Below are positions 53,055-61,679 of a stretch of DNA of 64,000 nt, piece after piece. A program made the position numbers and the translations under genes. The notes under the pieces are model-generated. The model worked only from the letters and a program-made list of their open reading frames with translations. It ran no database searches and was not told the origin of the DNA. Each line of letters begins with the position of its first letter. The first letter of the stretch is position 1. Origin of the DNA: a virus; IMG/VR virus record IMGVR_UViG_3300025736_000010, positions 48,897 through 112,896 of that record. One strand, given 5' to 3'.

Positions 53055-53338
53055 TGGGCATTGAAAGCACTAGATATATCACAAGAGAAGATGCTATTGA
53101 TAGGATTAAAGGCATGTCTCAGTTATTCATAGAGCGCAATTATTTGGAAATAGAGGCGCATTCATTTGAACAAGGCATAGGAGGTGGGAGAATGCTGGAA
53201 TTCGTTGATAATTGGAATCCTGATGAGGTTTATGGATTTGAAAATTGGACGGATGAAATGCTTGGTAACTATATGGACAATCCGTTTTTCAGGTATGCGA
53301 TGTTTGAGAATTACTTGATTGAGGAGGAAAACAAATGA
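53054..53338 (+). CDS. small acidic hypothetical protein
   Basis: A 94-residue protein translationally coupled to both neighbours (TAATG; ATGA). Aromatic and acidic (WNPDEVYGFENWTDEMLGNY). Not recognised. Confidence 0.5.
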   Translation: MGIESTRYITREDAIDRIKGMSQLFIERNYLEIEAHSFEQGIGGGRMLEFVDNWNPDEVYGFENWTDEMLGNYMDNPFFRYAMFENYLIEEENK

Positions 53339-53796
53339 CACAAAAAGAAATAAACGCAATGACAGATGAGGAGTTACGTGTCAAGGCTGATGAATTACTC
53401 CACCCTGGCAATAGAATCAACTTCTTTTGTGATAAATTGGCTAGATTCTATCCTGGCGACTACGAAGAATATGATTGGGTCCCAGATTATCCTAACGATA
53501 TAGCAGCAGCGCGGGGGTTGGTTGATCTTGTATTTGCCGACAACAACGCAGACCAGATGGAGTATCACGAGTTCTACTTGGATAATTCACATCTTATACA
53601 TGTTGGGGCAAAGCCATTTTTAGAACACAGTTTAGCGGAAAGATACATTCAGGCATTATGTGAGGTTGTTGATGTACGTCCACTTGGCTTGGCTTACTCC
53701 GATTTTGGGTCTGTGTCTTACGGCGATCTGTCTAAATTAATCTATGCGCATCCAAACACAATCACAAAAGCGTTCATACTTGCATCGACGGGTTGA
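53335..53796 (+). CDS. phage hypothetical protein (PDYPNDIAAA type)
   Basis: A 153-residue protein. The 'VPDYPNDIAAARGLVDLVFA' and terminal 'TITKAFILAS' patterns resemble a common phage family of unknown function (PDYxNDLNAM...AFLxA). Last gene before the next promoter. Confidence 0.6.
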   Translation: MTQKEINAMTDEELRVKADELLHPGNRINFFCDKLARFYPGDYEEYDWVPDYPNDIAAARGLVDLVFADNNADQMEYHEFYLDNSHLIHVGAKPFLEHSLAERYIQALCEVVDVRPLGLAYSDFGSVSYGDLSKLIYAHPNTITKAFILASTG

Positions 53797-53819
53797 TAAG
53801 CTGGAAGAAACACTAATAC

Positions 53820-53848
53820 TTGACAAATAGCATAAAATAGTGTATAAT
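53820..53848 (+). promoter_or_regulatory. sigma70-type promoter (TTGACAAAC family)
   Basis: TTGACA (53820-53825), 17 bp, TATAAT (53843-53848). Its start falls at the base of the leader helix. Confidence 0.85.
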
Positions 53849-53856
53849 GATAGATG

Positions 53857-53934
53857 CAGGCGGCCTAAGTCGTGGGTCATATTGATCCATCTCATGGAAC
53901 GATGCGGGTCGCCTGACAAAATAACCATGAGGTG
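53857..53934 (+). promoter_or_regulatory. structured leader RNA with RBS-masking pseudoknot
   Basis: P1 CAGGCG (53857-53862) pairs with CGCCTG (53910-53915). Hairpin TGGGTCA-tat-TGATCCA is internal. Loop CTCATGG (53891-53897) is complementary to CCATGAG (53925-53931), which overlaps the GAGGTG ribosome binding site. Pairs differ in sequence but not in layout from the leader at 37842-37920, which is covariation. Confidence 0.65.
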
Positions 53935-53940
53935 TTAGGA

Positions 53941-54483
53941 ATGAAGGAGATGGAAAATTGGAAAGACGTAGTTGGCTATGAAGGATGGTATGAGATTAGT
54001 GATTGGGGGAATGTCAAGAGGGTAAAGAAATGGAAAGGCGCAGTTGTGGGGAGGGTTCTCAGGAATCAGACAGATAAGTATGGATACAGGAGTGTCTATC
54101 TCAATAGAGACGGGAGCCGCAGGTTTTTCAGAATCCATCGTCTAGTCGCGGCGGCGTTTATTGGTGTATGCCCTGACGGCAAGGAAGTTAATCATAAAGA
54201 TGGGCGTAAGGCGAATAACCATTTAGAGAATCTTGAATATGTAACATCGTCTGAAAACCAACGCCATTCGTATGCCATGGGATTAAGGTCTAATCGCGGG
54301 GAGAAGGCGCCAAACAGCAAGTTGAAAGAAGAAGATGTGCGTAAGATAATTCTGCGTATTGGGAAAGAAACGCATAAATCAATCGCTGCGGATTTTAACG
54401 TAGGGAGATCGACCATTGCTGCTATTGCGTGCGGTCAAAATTGGGCGTATCTAAAAGAGGAGGACGATGACGAACGAACTTAA
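53941..54483 (+). CDS. NUMOD4-HNH homing endonuclease
   Basis: A 180-residue paralogue of the 37927 gene product. NUMOD4 'WKDVVGYEGWYEISDWGNVK', HNH 'FRIHRLVAAAFIGVCPDGKE' then 'VNHKDGRKANNHLENLEYVT', helix-turn-helix 'HKSIAADFNVGRSTIAAIA'. ATG 53941 fits the GAGGTG site hidden in the leader; GTG 53932 is too close. It is inserted directly upstream of, and overlaps, the terminase gene. Confidence 0.9.
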   Translation: MKEMENWKDVVGYEGWYEISDWGNVKRVKKWKGAVVGRVLRNQTDKYGYRSVYLNRDGSRRFFRIHRLVAAAFIGVCPDGKEVNHKDGRKANNHLENLEYVTSSENQRHSYAMGLRSNRGEKAPNSKLKEEDVRKIILRIGKETHKSIAADFNVGRSTIAAIACGQNWAYLKEEDDDERT

Positions 54484-56071
54484 AATAACAGAAAGCGATA
54501 TCGCTAAGCTGAACAGTTTAGAATGGAGTAAGCGCAATAGGATGGTCAAGTCTAAGATTGAACTGAAGTATGTCCCGTTTTCAATAGACACACCGCCGTA
54601 TATATATCCCTTTCTAAAAGAAATCTACTATAGCCGCTCGATAGGCGGACCAAGACATCTTGTGATAATGAAGCCAAGGCAAATTGGCGCTACTGAACTT
54701 GCAATTAACTCGGCATTTTACGCTAACGACGTTTTTTCCGCAAATGTGATCTATTGCTTACCCGGGCAGACGGATCTGAGAAAATTCGCAGGCGCAAGAA
54801 TTAACGAAATAATAAGAAGCTCCCCTAGGATAAGGTCGAATTTTACGGCAATTGATAATTTGGAGCTAAAAGTAGGGCGAAATGCGTCTATCCATCTGAA
54901 AGGTATGCAGTCTGAGGCGGGGCTTGAAGAAACGCCCGCTGACTATATTATACGTGATGAAATAGACCAAATGCCACCTGCTAACGCGGCAATGATACTT
55001 GAGGCACTTGGGGGTTCGTTCCTGAAGTGGATTCTTGATTTGAGCCACCCGACATATCCTGGCAAAGGCATACATGAATCATATCGAGAGTCGAGTCAAG
55101 GCACTTGGATGTTTATCTGCCCTTACTGTGGCGCTAAACAAAATCTGAGCTGGGAGGGGAACGTAGATGTTGTGAACCACTGCTATAAATGCGCTCAGTG
55201 TTATAAGCGTCTTGAGAAGAAAGATTTTTGGACTGGTTTTTACGAGCATAAGATTCCAGATCATCGTGTTAGGGGCTTCCAGTTTAACCAGATAATGAGT
55301 CCTACCGTGGACCTTTCTGACCAAATTATTAAGTGGAACCTATCACAAGGAATTCCTTATAAGATGCGGATTTTTCACAATACTGTGCTTGGTCTTCCGT
55401 ACGCAGAGAATTCAAAAAAACTAACTGAAGAGGCTGTACGCGATCTTATGAAAGACCAGCCGCACATGGTATTTAAGGCGGCTGAATCTGTTATGGGTCT
55501 AGATGTTGGCAGCGGATTACATTTATGGGTGCAGTCCGGCGAAAATCTGTTGACCGTTGCGTTGTTAGATGATTGGGGAGAGCTAGATAAATATGTCGAT
55601 AGGTACAACCCAAAATGCGTCGTTATTGATGCTGGGCCGGAAGGTCACGCCGCCAAGACAATGGTTGAGGCGCTAAGAGAAAAGGGGATAGATGCCTGGA
55701 TGTGCATGAGGTCTGATGGGTTGGCTGGGCATAGAATTATTGACGACAATACAATGACGATAAAAGTAAATAAGACTGAACAATTTGATGAGTTTTACGC
55801 TCGCCTTTTAGGGATGAACTTGCCGTCTAATCTACCGCAGGAAGCAATTGACCAACTAGTCGCCCCAGTAAGGACGTACAGAACAGCGCCAGACGGCAGC
55901 AAGAAGGGCATATATGACAAAGGCATCTGCCACTATGCGGACAGCGCGTCATACGCAATGGAAGCCGCAAAACAAATGGAATCACGCTACATCATACCCA
56001 AAGACATCATAGTGCCACAGATAACCGGAAAAAGTAGATGGAAAGGTAAACTAACGGGGGATAATGGCTGA
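54467..56071 (+). CDS. terL: terminase large subunit (GpA-like)
   Basis: A 534-residue packaging motor. ATPase: Walker A 'MKPRQIGATE' (about residues 68-77), Walker B 'DYIIRDEIDQM' (159-169). A zinc finger-like insert (CPYCGAK ... CYKCAQC) is typical of GpA-type terminases. The nuclease domain has 'VMGLDVGSG', 'CVVIDAGPEGH' and 'HYADSASYAMEA' acidic residues. The motor translocates and cuts DNA at the portal. It overlaps the DnaB gene by 8 bp and lies far from the virion genes within the window. Confidence 0.9.
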   Translation: MTNELKITESDIAKLNSLEWSKRNRMVKSKIELKYVPFSIDTPPYIYPFLKEIYYSRSIGGPRHLVIMKPRQIGATELAINSAFYANDVFSANVIYCLPGQTDLRKFAGARINEIIRSSPRIRSNFTAIDNLELKVGRNASIHLKGMQSEAGLEETPADYIIRDEIDQMPPANAAMILEALGGSFLKWILDLSHPTYPGKGIHESYRESSQGTWMFICPYCGAKQNLSWEGNVDVVNHCYKCAQCYKRLEKKDFWTGFYEHKIPDHRVRGFQFNQIMSPTVDLSDQIIKWNLSQGIPYKMRIFHNTVLGLPYAENSKKLTEEAVRDLMKDQPHMVFKAAESVMGLDVGSGLHLWVQSGENLLTVALLDDWGELDKYVDRYNPKCVVIDAGPEGHAAKTMVEALREKGIDAWMCMRSDGLAGHRIIDDNTMTIKVNKTEQFDEFYARLLGMNLPSNLPQEAIDQLVAPVRTYRTAPDGSKKGIYDKGICHYADSASYAMEAAKQMESRYIIPKDIIVPQITGKSRWKGKLTGDNG

Positions 56072-57458
56072 TATACGAGAATTGCCTAAAAACATAGAGG
56101 CAGAGCAGGTTGTATTGGGATCTGTTATGCTTGAGCCGGAATCAGTGTGTCGTATTGTCCAGGAGAAAAAGTTAGAGCCTGAGCATTTCTACGAAGCGCG
56201 ACATCGTGTTATATACGCCTCTATTAAAGAGCTATTAGATGCTGGTGATCCGCCGGATATTGTAATACTGTCAAATCACCTAGAAGACAAGAACGACATG
56301 GAGAAAGCTGGCGGTAGAATGTACCTTAACGAGTTATTGGATCGTACTTCTACGACCGCAAGTATAGAGCATTATATTGACATTGTGAAAACTAAGTCTG
56401 CTATGAGGCAGATAATCGAAGCTGGGGCAAAGATTGAAGAGGTCGGATATAAAGAAAACGTTGATATTGCTGAAGTGTTTTCTAAGGCGACACAAATAAT
56501 AGGCGACATTGATATGCCTGAAGATAAACCGCCTTACGTTATGTTAGGCGACGAAGTAGCTGAACAAATTAGTATTCTTGAGCAGATACACGCGCAAGGC
56601 GGCGGTGGGGTCGTTGGCGTTCCTAGTGGGTTCGCTGAATTAGATAAGATTACGTCTGGTTTTAGAGACTCTGATTTGATTATAATTGCAGCTCGCCCAG
56701 GCGTTGGAAAAAGCGCGATGACTACATCAATAGCTAGAAGGGCGGCGCTCGATGGCTATAAAGTTGGGTTCTTTTCACTTGAAATGTCGCGGGAACAAAT
56801 GCTACAAAGGTTACTGTGCGGTGAGGCTCGCGTTAATCTCCAGAAGATGCGCGGTGGGTATATGGGCATGGAGGATTGGCGGCGTCTAACTGATGTTGCT
56901 GGCAAGATTAGGTCTGCGCCGATATATGTAGATGACACTCCAGGAAATCCGCTATCGGATATTGTTTCAAGAGCGCGAAGAATGAAAGAGAACGAGGCGA
57001 TTGATATGCTGTTTATAGATTACTTGCAGTTAATCGAGATACCAGGATTCACTCGTAACCGCGAGAACGAAGTTGCTAAGACAGCTAGAACGCTGAAGAA
57101 GCTTGCCAGGGAGCTTGAGATACCTATTATCGCGCTGTCTCAGTTGAATAGAAACACAGAACAGCGAACAGTTAAGAATAAGAGACCAACGCTAGCTGAT
57201 CTGAGAGAATCCGGTGCCCTGGAACAAGATACGGATATGGTGATATTCATATATAGGGATGACTACTATAATACAGAAACCGAAGAGATTGATACTGTTG
57301 TTCCCGCCGAGCTTATCATTGCAAAGCAACGTAACGGACCACTGGGCAGGGTACACGTATCATTCCACAAATCATTTGTAGACTTTTACCCGAACGTTTA
57401 CGCCGACGAATATAAGGGATTTGGGTTTACGCCCGAACAGGATGGACAATATGAATGA
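56064..57458 (+). CDS. dnaB: replicative DNA helicase, DnaB-like
   Basis: A 464-residue protein. N-terminal DnaB domain 'PKNIEAEQVVLGSVMLEPES', RecA fold with Walker A 'RPGVGKSA' (211-218), H1a 'VGFFSLEMSREQM', Walker B 'IDMLFIDYLQLI', 'IIALSQLNRNTEQR' and 'RESGALEQDTDMVIFIYRDD'. Full length, all motifs intact. Loaded by the DnaC-like protein (40908). Confidence 0.95.
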   Translation: MADIRELPKNIEAEQVVLGSVMLEPESVCRIVQEKKLEPEHFYEARHRVIYASIKELLDAGDPPDIVILSNHLEDKNDMEKAGGRMYLNELLDRTSTTASIEHYIDIVKTKSAMRQIIEAGAKIEEVGYKENVDIAEVFSKATQIIGDIDMPEDKPPYVMLGDEVAEQISILEQIHAQGGGGVVGVPSGFAELDKITSGFRDSDLIIIAARPGVGKSAMTTSIARRAALDGYKVGFFSLEMSREQMLQRLLCGEARVNLQKMRGGYMGMEDWRRLTDVAGKIRSAPIYVDDTPGNPLSDIVSRARRMKENEAIDMLFIDYLQLIEIPGFTRNRENEVAKTARTLKKLARELEIPIIALSQLNRNTEQRTVKNKRPTLADLRESGALEQDTDMVIFIYRDDYYNTETEEIDTVVPAELIIAKQRNGPLGRVHVSFHKSFVDFYPNVYADEYKGFGFTPEQDGQYE

Positions 57459-58065
57459 AATACAGGAATATAACGAGAAGGAGCTTGTATCAGAGAGGCG
57501 TAAAGAGCAGTTTGAAATGCGCCTACGTGGTATTAAGCGCGGAAAGATTACCGAAGAATTGAGTGCCAAATATGGTGTTGTTCCGGCCACTATTGACCAA
57601 GATTGGCAACGAAAATCAGACTGGTGGCTAGATGTTATCGGCATTAATGACGTATCTGGATTGGTTGTAACTACAATTGGATCGTTTAATCTTTCGCAAG
57701 ACTTCAGAAAGCAACTTTTCGAGGGGCTATTGGGCCTTGCTAACAAGATTTCGCCGGATAAAGACGATGATGATACGCTGACATTAGATGAATTAGAGGC
57801 ATTACCGGCAGTTTGGGGTATTATGATGAAACTTTTGAATGATATGGACGCCGCCGAAAAAACAAAGTCTGATATTCTAACCAAATTAGGCATATTGAAG
57901 GAGGCTCCGAAAAAAGTTGAGGTCAGAGAGACGAGGGTTGAGCATAAACTTGACTGGGCTAAGTTTACTGAGGGGTTGGATGACGAAACACGTCGAAAAT
58001 TCTTTGATGAAATAGGCGGAATAAATACATCTGGAGCAATAGATATTGAAGGAGGGGAGGAATAA
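57442..58065 (+). CDS. helix-turn-helix protein, possible small terminase
   Basis: A 207-residue protein. The N-terminal 60 residues contain a helix-turn-helix (RGKITEELSAKYGVVPATID) followed by helices and an acidic C-terminus. It is two genes downstream of TerL, so a small terminase or a regulatory role is possible. Start uncertain between ATG 57442 and ATG 57451, both inside the helicase end. Confidence 0.5.
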   Translation: MDNMNEIQEYNEKELVSERRKEQFEMRLRGIKRGKITEELSAKYGVVPATIDQDWQRKSDWWLDVIGINDVSGLVVTTIGSFNLSQDFRKQLFEGLLGLANKISPDKDDDDTLTLDELEALPAVWGIMMKLLNDMDAAEKTKSDILTKLGILKEAPKKVEVRETRVEHKLDWAKFTEGLDDETRRKFFDEIGGINTSGAIDIEGGEE

Positions 58066-58067
58066 TC

Positions 58068-58316
58068 ATGGCTAAGGAACTATTATCCACAGAAGAAAAG
58101 AAAAGACGCAGAAGTGAGTACTATCGAAAATACTACATAGAACACAGGAAGGAAATTCGCGCTCAACAGAAAGATCATTACGCAGAGAATCGAGAAGAGA
58201 TAAGGGCGAACCAAAACAAGAACTATTGGGCGAACCGCGATAATATTTTGTCTAAGCGTAAATCCAAGAAGCTTGGAGCTGCGATTAAAAGGATCGAGGA
58301 GAAGAAAAATGCATAG
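58068..58316 (+). CDS. basic repeat protein
   Basis: An 82-residue, very basic protein with repeated 'YYxxxREEIRAxQxxYY' units (KEIRAQQKDHYAENREEIRA). Similar basic repeats precede HNH domains in phage homing proteins, but the nuclease domain is absent here; it may be a truncated homing gene or a DNA-binding protein. Confidence 0.5.
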   Translation: MAKELLSTEEKKRRRSEYYRKYYIEHRKEIRAQQKDHYAENREEIRANQNKNYWANRDNILSKRKSKKLGAAIKRIEEKKNA

Positions 58317-58533
58317 TCTACCCATATTTCTAGAACATATTGTAGGAGAGACTAGAGATTATTTGGCCGATGTTAGGAAAGATCACATCGAGTTCAAACT
58401 TTGGTTCAATGGAGACGAGGGTATGTACAATTGTAAGTTCTCCTATGGCCGAGTTGGGCGTGGCTCAAAGATAGAAAGTGTATGCGCCGCTATAGCCAAC
58501 GCAATACTGGCAATCGACGAAGATGGGCCGTAA
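58309..58533 (+). CDS. small hypothetical protein
   Basis: A 74-residue protein, ATG after GAGGAGAAGAAAA and overlapping the previous stop. 'HIEFKLWFNGDEGMYNCKF' is beta-rich. The terminator hairpin follows immediately. Confidence 0.55.
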   Translation: MHSLPIFLEHIVGETRDYLADVRKDHIEFKLWFNGDEGMYNCKFSYGRVGRGSKIESVCAAIANAILAIDEDGP

Positions 58534-58547
58534 AAAGCCCATTTTTC
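58523..58547 (+). terminator. intrinsic terminator
   Basis: ATGGGC-cgtaaaaa-GCCCAT with TTTTT; it overlaps the stop codon of the preceding gene. Confidence 0.75.
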
Positions 58548-58574
58548 GCCGAATATCCTAATAATCGTCACCCA

Positions 58575-58739
58575 CTAAAGAATAGTCATGTTCTCGAATT
58601 CTCTAGCATTTCTGTATTCGTCTTTTATTTTGATTGTGGCGGCAATGAATGATGTTGCATACACTAAAGCATATGCGCGAGCATCTTCATATCCCTGGCA
58701 ATAATGATCGTACATAAACCACACTAGAAATGTCTTCAT
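58575..58739 (-). CDS. small protein on minus strand
   Basis: A 54-residue protein. ATG (58739) is 3 bases after AGGGAGG. Aromatic/Ala-rich (MKTFLVWFMYDHYCQGYEDA). It has its own promoter and structured leader. Function unknown. Confidence 0.6.
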   Translation of the reverse strand: MKTFLVWFMYDHYCQGYEDARAYALVYATSFIAATIKIKDEYRNAREFENMTIL

Positions 58740-58871
58740 ACATCCTCCCTTTGTTGTTGAGCGACTAGTCAAGCCTAAGAGCTACCTGCCCATAAGGGCC
58801 GCTGGGTCTTTCGAGGTTACTCGTTTGCTCAACGCTACTGTTAACCTTTGTTCGCTATAGTCGCTCGATTC
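58740..58871 (-). promoter_or_regulatory. structured leader with mutually exclusive helices
   Basis: In minus-strand RNA, GAGCGACTA (58866-58858) pairs with TAGTCGCTC (58767-58759), closing a 108-nt domain. GTTGAGC (58833-58827, read in the minus sense) can instead pair with GCTCAAC (58762-58756). The two share GCTC, so only one can form, and the shared segment is 6 bases from the ribosome binding site. A regulatory switch is likely; ligand unknown. Confidence 0.5.
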
Positions 58872-58877
58872 TGTCAG

Positions 58878-58906
58878 ATCATACACTAAAACTCCAATGA
58901 TGTCAA
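58878..58906 (-). promoter_or_regulatory. minus-strand sigma70-type promoter
   Basis: On the minus strand TTGACA (58906-58901), 17 bp, TATGAT (58883-58878) with the TTTTAGTG element. Confidence 0.8.
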
Positions 58907-58922
58907 CCATATAGTTAGCGGC

Positions 58923-58950
58923 TTGCAATCGGTACGTTTTTGTGTATACT
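58923..58950 (+). promoter_or_regulatory. sigma70-type promoter
   Basis: TTGCAA (58923-58928), 16 bp, TATACT (58945-58950). Divergent from the minus-strand promoter. Confidence 0.65.
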
Positions 58951-58975
58951 GTGGCTATCTGAAGGAGGCGCGACA

Positions 58976-59125
58976 ATGAAGATAGAACGATTGGAAGAGA
59001 TAGTAGAACACGCTGCTGCAATAGTGAATAAGTTGCCAACTACTCATCCAATGTTTCAATCAGCTCATACTCAGTGGTTTATGTTGGAGAAAGAACTAAC
59101 GGAAGCAGAGAAGGAGGCAGAATGA
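58976..59125 (+). CDS. small helical protein
   Basis: A 49-residue protein behind GAAGGAGGCGCGACA. Two helices (KIERLEEIVEHAAAIVNKL; QWFMLEKELTEAEKEAE). Overlaps the next gene by ATGA. Confidence 0.55.
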   Translation: MKIERLEEIVEHAAAIVNKLPTTHPMFQSAHTQWFMLEKELTEAEKEAE

Positions 59126-59451
59126 GCGATATAACAAGACTAGATGGCGAGGGAGATATTCGCACAACAACGCATGTTCACCGGCGAATCGAATGTGAAG
59201 AGTGCGGAGAACCTGCACATTACAAGTATTCATTTCTATTTGAAGGGATGAGATCAAATCCCGCATCATCGGCATACGGGTGTGATGATTGCAGTTGGTG
59301 CTCAGATGTTGACGTATTCACATGTAAAGGATGCCACCCTACTGTTCCGAATGGGTGCGTAAATACACCATCGCGCTATACGATGGGCGAGCGATTTGCG
59401 CACATGTTCTTGGAGTGGGATCTTGTTGATGAAGTAATCGAGAAGGAGTGA
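59122..59451 (+). CDS. zinc-binding small protein
   Basis: A 109-residue protein with eight Cys in pairs (IECEECGEPAHYK; YGCDDCSWCSD; FTCKGCHP), probably binding two zinc ions. Function unknown; possibly nucleic-acid or protein binding. Confidence 0.6.
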   Translation: MSDITRLDGEGDIRTTTHVHRRIECEECGEPAHYKYSFLFEGMRSNPASSAYGCDDCSWCSDVDVFTCKGCHPTVPNGCVNTPSRYTMGERFAHMFLEWDLVDEVIEKE

Positions 59452-59453
59452 CA

Positions 59454-59828
59454 ATGTACGGATACCGCACAAGATATATGCTAACGCATCCACATAAGAT
59501 GATCCATCGCACATTCCGCGAGATACGATGGGCATGGCAACGAGTTGTTCGTGGATGGGATGATACGGTATGGTGGAGCCTTGACAGTTATCTTTGCCCG
59601 ATTATTATTCACACACTAACAAAGCTAAAGGAAGACGGGAACGGATACCCTTCTGACACGACTCTTGAAAAATGGGAAGAAGTACTTATGGAGATGATAG
59701 ACGGATTCAAGGCGGCGCAAGAAGCGTTAAATGACAATCTTAGTAGCGAGGAATATGAAGCCGCAATGGTGCGATACCGCCGAGGAATGGATCTATTCAA
59801 GGATAATTTCTTCAACTTGTGGGATTAG
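59454..59828 (+). CDS. hypothetical protein
   Basis: A 124-residue protein. ATG 59454 follows GAAGGAGTGACA; the upstream GTG is within the site. Trp-rich N-terminus (FREIRWAWQRVVRGWDDTVW) then helical acidic part (YRRGMDLFKDNFFNLWD). Seen often as phage hypothetical with similar Trp-rich start; role unknown. Confidence 0.6.
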   Translation: MYGYRTRYMLTHPHKMIHRTFREIRWAWQRVVRGWDDTVWWSLDSYLCPIIIHTLTKLKEDGNGYPSDTTLEKWEEVLMEMIDGFKAAQEALNDNLSSEEYEAAMVRYRRGMDLFKDNFFNLWD

Positions 59829-59868
59829 AACGCAAACTCAACTAAATCATACATAAAGAGGCAGATAA

Positions 59869-60009
59869 ATGCTAACAGTATTAGGCATAGCAGTGTTCGC
59901 TTTTTTCGTATCGTGTACAGCAGTAACTGACAACGGAGTGTATATTACTTTGGGATTAATTGCGCTTGTTTGGTGTTTGTGTTCGCAACAGACAAAACGC
60001 AGTGAATAG
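59869..60009 (+). CDS. tiny membrane protein
   Basis: A 46-residue protein with two hydrophobic segments (MLTVLGIAVFAFFVSC; VYITLGLIALVWCLC). Shine-Dalgarno GAGG is 7 bases upstream. Too short for ordinary gene calls. Confidence 0.5.
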   Translation: MLTVLGIAVFAFFVSCTAVTDNGVYITLGLIALVWCLCSQQTKRSE

Positions 60010-60100
60010 GACATTTGTCCAGTCTAATTTCCATGTTTCTTCCATTAACATTTGAGCGGAAATACAGTAGGGTGTAAATATCAAAAGGGAGTGATCGTAA

Positions 60101-60442
60101 ATGGGTGATCGAGCAAACGTAAGAGTAGACGGTTCTGGTTCTGTTTATCTCTACACGCATTGGAATGGGTCAGAGCTGCCAGAAACACTGCAAAGGGCTT
60201 TGATGGCCGGAAGAAGCAGATGGGGCGATCCAATTTATCTGGCAAGGATAATCTTTTGCGAAATGGTTAGCGGACAAGAACGAGACATAACTGGTTTTGG
60301 TATCTCTGGAAATGTGGGTGATGGCGATAACCGTGTCCTCATTGTCGATGCTCGTGGCGGCACAGTTACATTTCCTAACGAGGATACATTGACGTTTGAG
60401 GAATATATAAACATTGATGATCCTGTTTGGCGAGATTCGTAG
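60101..60442 (+). CDS. conserved MGDRANV-family phage protein
   Basis: A 113-residue protein beginning with the conserved motif MGDRANVRV and 'VYLYTHWNGSELPETLQRAL', recurring in phage and bacterial small proteins. Function is unknown. ATG follows AAGGGAGTGATCGTAA. Confidence 0.75.
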   Translation: MGDRANVRVDGSGSVYLYTHWNGSELPETLQRALMAGRSRWGDPIYLARIIFCEMVSGQERDITGFGISGNVGDGDNRVLIVDARGGTVTFPNEDTLTFEEYINIDDPVWRDS

Positions 60443-60450
60443 TACGGCAA

Positions 60451-60523
60451 ACGCCCGTAGCTCAGCGGACAGAGCAGCGGTCTTCTAAACCGCTGGCCGA
60501 AGGTTCAAATCCTTCCGGGTGTA
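60451..60523 (+). tRNA. tRNA-Arg(UCU)
   Basis: Cloverleaf: acceptor ACGCCCG/CGGGTGT (7 bp with one G-U), D-arm GCTC...GAGC, anticodon arm GCGGT-CTTCTAA-ACCGC with anticodon TCT, T-arm GAAGG-TTCAAAT-CCTTC, discriminator A. CCA is not encoded. Reads AGA/AGG, which are frequent in these genes. Confidence 0.93.
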
Positions 60524-60548
60524 TAGGCAAGAAAAGGAGAGTAACACT

Positions 60549-61100
60549 ATGAGTGAAACAAGGCGAAAGACATTTGTTCACCTGAAAGAAGCATGGTATG
60601 GAGAAGCATCTCTAGGAAATAATGGCGAACGCCCTAATAGAATCGTAGATTCTGTGCTTATCATGCTACAGGACGAAGAAGACGATGGATGTTTTTACGA
60701 GTTTTCTATAGACTGGATACTATTGGGCGGCGATTTGTGTCCAGAACTGAGCATATTTAGTGATGCGTGGAAGGCGTTCGCTGAGTTTGGAGAACTATTC
60801 CACGAACTTGTACGGCGACATGGACAAGATCCAACGCCGGAATCAATCTGCGAGCTGCTGGAAGAATTACACTATGAAAATGTTACACCAACAAAATACC
60901 CGTATAATAGGAGCGATGACATGCAAATGGTAACTTACACTGGACATGACGAGGTTTTAGTATGTCCGCTAGAAGAAGAGCATAGAATGTTGGCTGAGTA
61001 CTTTGAGCCTGATAACCGCAATCTTGATGAGTACGACCGCGATGTGTGTACCTATGTTGTTCGTGTTAGCACTAGCCTTCGATCTGAAGTTACTGACTAG
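60549..61100 (+). CDS. hypothetical protein
   Basis: A 183-residue acidic protein starting after AAAAGGAGAGTAACACT. 'YEFSIDWILLGGDLCPELSI' and 'FELFHELVRRHGQDPTPESI'-like helices; no known family. First gene after tRNA-Arg. Confidence 0.55.
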   Translation: MSETRRKTFVHLKEAWYGEASLGNNGERPNRIVDSVLIMLQDEEDDGCFYEFSIDWILLGGDLCPELSIFSDAWKAFAEFGELFHELVRRHGQDPTPESICELLEELHYENVTPTKYPYNRSDDMQMVTYTGHDEVLVCPLEEEHRMLAEYFEPDNRNLDEYDRDVCTYVVRVSTSLRSEVTD

Positions 61101-61239
61101 AAGTGTATTAAACTACGACAGCTAGATTCGGTCATCATTATGTAACGTTCGATACCTGAAACAGCGTGTTATACTAACTTTACTAGCAACAGTGTTGGCG
61201 CAGAAACGTAGCGACCTTTGTATAGTTTTAGGAGGAAAA

Positions 61240-61413
61240 ATGGAATCATGGGTATGCTTGAAAATGTGGAAACTAATCCTATCAGTAGTCATGTTGCTTG
61301 CAAGTGGCGCACTATCGCTTAGGAAGAACAAGGCGGCTACTAGTGGATCAATCGCCTTGCTAATTGCTGCATGGATGGTTATAATGATACCTACGATTGA
61401 AGGAGGCGGATGA
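61240..61413 (+). CDS. membrane protein
   Basis: A 57-residue protein behind TTTTAGGAGGAAAA with two transmembrane segments (LILSVVMLLASGALSL; SIALLIAAWMVIMIP). Stop TGA touches the next gene. Confidence 0.55.
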   Translation: MESWVCLKMWKLILSVVMLLASGALSLRKNKAATSGSIALLIAAWMVIMIPTIEGGG

Positions 61414-61414
61414 A

Positions 61415-61678
61415 ATGGATGATAAGGACATCACAAGCGAAGACAAGCACGAGGAGATACTAGGCTTACTCCGCAAAGACTTTGATGGATACCCACTATA
61501 CGACATGGAAACCGAGGAGCCTGAGAAAACTCTAGAACTGGCACTTGAATACTTAGATAACCTAAGAGAATCAGGACGGATCAACATGTTTGGCGCTGCT
61601 AGTTGGCTTGAGGAAGAGTTTAGTTTCCCAAAACAAGTAGCGAAAGGCGTGTTGGGATATTGGATGGAGACGTTCTAG
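61415..61678 (+). CDS. small acidic protein
   Basis: An 87-residue protein starting after GGAGGCGGATGAA. Helical and acidic (EDKHEEILGLLRKDFDGYPL). Function unknown. Confidence 0.55.
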   Translation: MDDKDITSEDKHEEILGLLRKDFDGYPLYDMETEEPEKTLELALEYLDNLRESGRINMFGAASWLEEEFSFPKQVAKGVLGYWMETF

Positions 61679-61679
61679 A

